DNA of 64,000 nucleotides from Burhinus oedicnemus (taxonomy: Eukaryota; Chordata; Aves; Charadriiformes; Burhinidae). Position numbers and translations under genes: made by a program. The DNA lies in assembly GCA_008921705.1 (NCBI GenBank), contig VFFE01007101.1, positions 1,001,304-1,065,303 on the forward strand. The letters run 5' to 3'. The notes beneath the pieces are model-generated. The model made no database searches. It saw nothing but the letters and a program-made list of their open reading frames with translations, and was not told where the DNA came from. Positions 62,677 through 64,000 of this stretch are shown here, piece after piece. Positions within the stretch are counted from its first letter, which is position 1, and every line of letters begins with the position of its first letter.

Positions 62677-62878
62677 CTGAACATGACATCTATGGTATGG
62701 AATATTTCATTGGCCATTCCATTGTTCTGTCTATGCTTCTTCTATAGGAAGCTGAAGAAAGTCCTTGAATAGTGTAAACATCTCTTAGCAACAACTAAAA
62801 ACAACAGGTATTATTGACATCCCTTTCACAGCAATAACTAGAAAGAAAATTAACTCTTTCCCAGCTGAAACCAGGACA

Positions 62879-64000
62879 CAGCAGTTCAGAGAGATTCCCT
62901 TGTCAGAAACAGACAGAATAGCTGTGTATGAAGACTATTTTTGTGTAACTATACTTTCAAAAATTTGTACTTCCAAAGCACCAATTCAGTGTTGTACACC
63001 TATAGTGGTATACAACTATATAAATATATATATTCTAGATGTAAAAACGTGGCATGTAGACTCATCTGTAAGACCATGGCAGGGAACCCCTTTTAAATAC
63101 ATGCAGGTTTTGTACTTTATTTTCTTGCTTGAATCTCTTTTGTCTGAAGAAAACACCTAGTGTTCCTGCTCTTGCAACTCCTGTTCAGGGAGGAAAGAAA
63201 AATTCCTCAGGGTTAAGTAGGAAAGTTTTTGAAATCAGAGGTTAAATCCACAAGTAGCAATACCAAGAAAGGAGCATTTTTTATGAGCTCAAATGAAGAC
63301 TCATCCAAAACCCATCAGGAAACATTAACACTAGCTTAACAACCATTTTCAAAGTGATGTTTGGAATTTGTTGGATGGCTGTTCTATCCATTACAGATAT
63401 TCCAGTACAGTTGATCTTTAAAATCTAATCTATACATGCCATCAAGACCTTCATTGTGGCTTTCCTCAAACGTGAACATGAATTAGATCTTGATGCTTCC
63501 CTACTAGCCTTGGAAGAGGAAAACAAAGTGGCAGCAGGTGCAGCTGGCAGGCACAAGTCCCCACACTGATGGAAAACTGCAGTGCCACAGACAGAGCAAA
63601 GAAGCCTGTTCTTCATGTAAAGAAATAAGTCTGAGTACATTATCACTGGGCATTAAGGTGATATACAATAAATATACAAAGATTTTCCCCAAGCTGTATT
63701 TTCTTTAAGAAACCTACTAGGAGATACTTATCAGATGTCAGCAGCAAAACCAACCATTTCATTATTTAAATATCAGAAAGAGAAAACAAAGCATTTTTAG
63801 TCACCTCTTTTCTGTGAGCCACACCTTGGTGACAACCAAAGGGCTGAGATTCTCAAAGAGGATTTAGATTTGCAGTTGCAACTACTTGCACGGTGGTTAA
63901 AATGTTCAAACAGCACAAAGGGCCTTGAAAATTTTAACAGTTATAGCTACTAAGCAAATCTTTTAAATTCTTTTGTTACTTTCATATTACATCTTTTTTT
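62879..64000. other. Non-coding background, no gene seen
   Basis: There is an AT-rich patch at 63005-63045 (TATATAAATATATATAT). Open frames of at most 86 codons (62900-63160, plus) and 73 codons (63425-63646, minus) have no recognisable content. The window ends in a T-run. Confidence 0.55.

Larger units (their letters stand above)
62385..62878 (-). mobile_element. Endogenous retrovirus LTR (solo type), minus strand
   Basis: The element begins TGTCATGGTTTAACCCCAGC and ends CCCAGCTGAAACCAGGACA on the plus strand. The outer 11 bases are inverted copies with one mismatch (TGTCATGGTTT and AAACCAGGACA), giving TG...CA termini. Read on the minus strand it starts TGTCCTGGTTTCAGCTGGG and has a TATATAAA box, a GA/CT-rich part, ATTAAA and CTCAACCCATGAG. 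I recognise this order from a common class of avian LTRs. At 494 bp it appears complete or slightly shortened. No retroviral internal region flanks it on either side, so it is probably a solo LTR. No clean 4-6 bp target-site duplication is visible (GGTA before, CAGC after). The overlapping open frame on the minus strand is not a gene. Confidence 0.85.

Noticed and set aside
62411..62689. 92-codon minus-strand ORF as a gene
   Set aside because: It lies inside the LTR at 62385-62878 and its sequence is made of the A-rich and AAT-repeat parts read backwards.

Overview
The window looks like nuclear DNA from a bird, about 64 kb of AT-rich, gene-poor sequence. The evidence is four unmistakable CR1 (Chicken Repeat 1) LINE copies, each with the CR1 3' end made of ATTCTATG-type octamers, and two long terminal repeats of endogenous retroviruses of kinds that I recognise from bird genomes. 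I see no bacterial-style operons, no tRNA or rRNA genes, no CRISPR array, and no multi-exon gene that I can support. Species and chromosome cannot be told from the sequence.

Layout. 1-19,892: non-coding background with a possible very old repeat near 2,960, two weak ancient CR1 scraps near 5,330 and 5,541, and a small repeat cluster at 17,911-18,024 (a 32-bp perfectly alternating purine/pyrimidine tract followed by a 9-bp minisatellite). 19,893-20,812: CR1 copy A (minus). 20,813-28,318: background. 28,319-30,155: two CR1 copies head to tail on the minus strand. Copy B keeps a long reverse-transcriptase frame interrupted by one stop codon; copy C is shorter. 30,156-36,860: background with an old CR1 scrap at 34,224-34,292 and an AT-rich, motif-dense stretch at 31,880-32,170. 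36,861-37,672: CR1 copy D (plus). 37,673-54,631: background with a pyrimidine-rich block at 44,260-44,490 and an ORF-dense, GC-richer block at 47,560-49,300. 54,632-55,174: solo-type LTR (plus). 55,175-62,384: background, including a homeodomain-motif-rich stretch near 60,950-61,160. 62,385-62,878: solo-type LTR (minus) with a visible TATA box and polyadenylation signal. 62,879-64,000: background.

Nothing here works together as a pathway. The only coding material with recognisable homology is the C-terminal part of the CR1 ORF2 polyprotein, and all copies are truncated and broken. The window is best read as intergenic or deep intronic DNA. Its functional content, if any, is probably regulatory: candidate conserved non-coding elements and LTR-borne promoter signals. 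I found no convincing new biological system. The findings list gives the places most worth checking.
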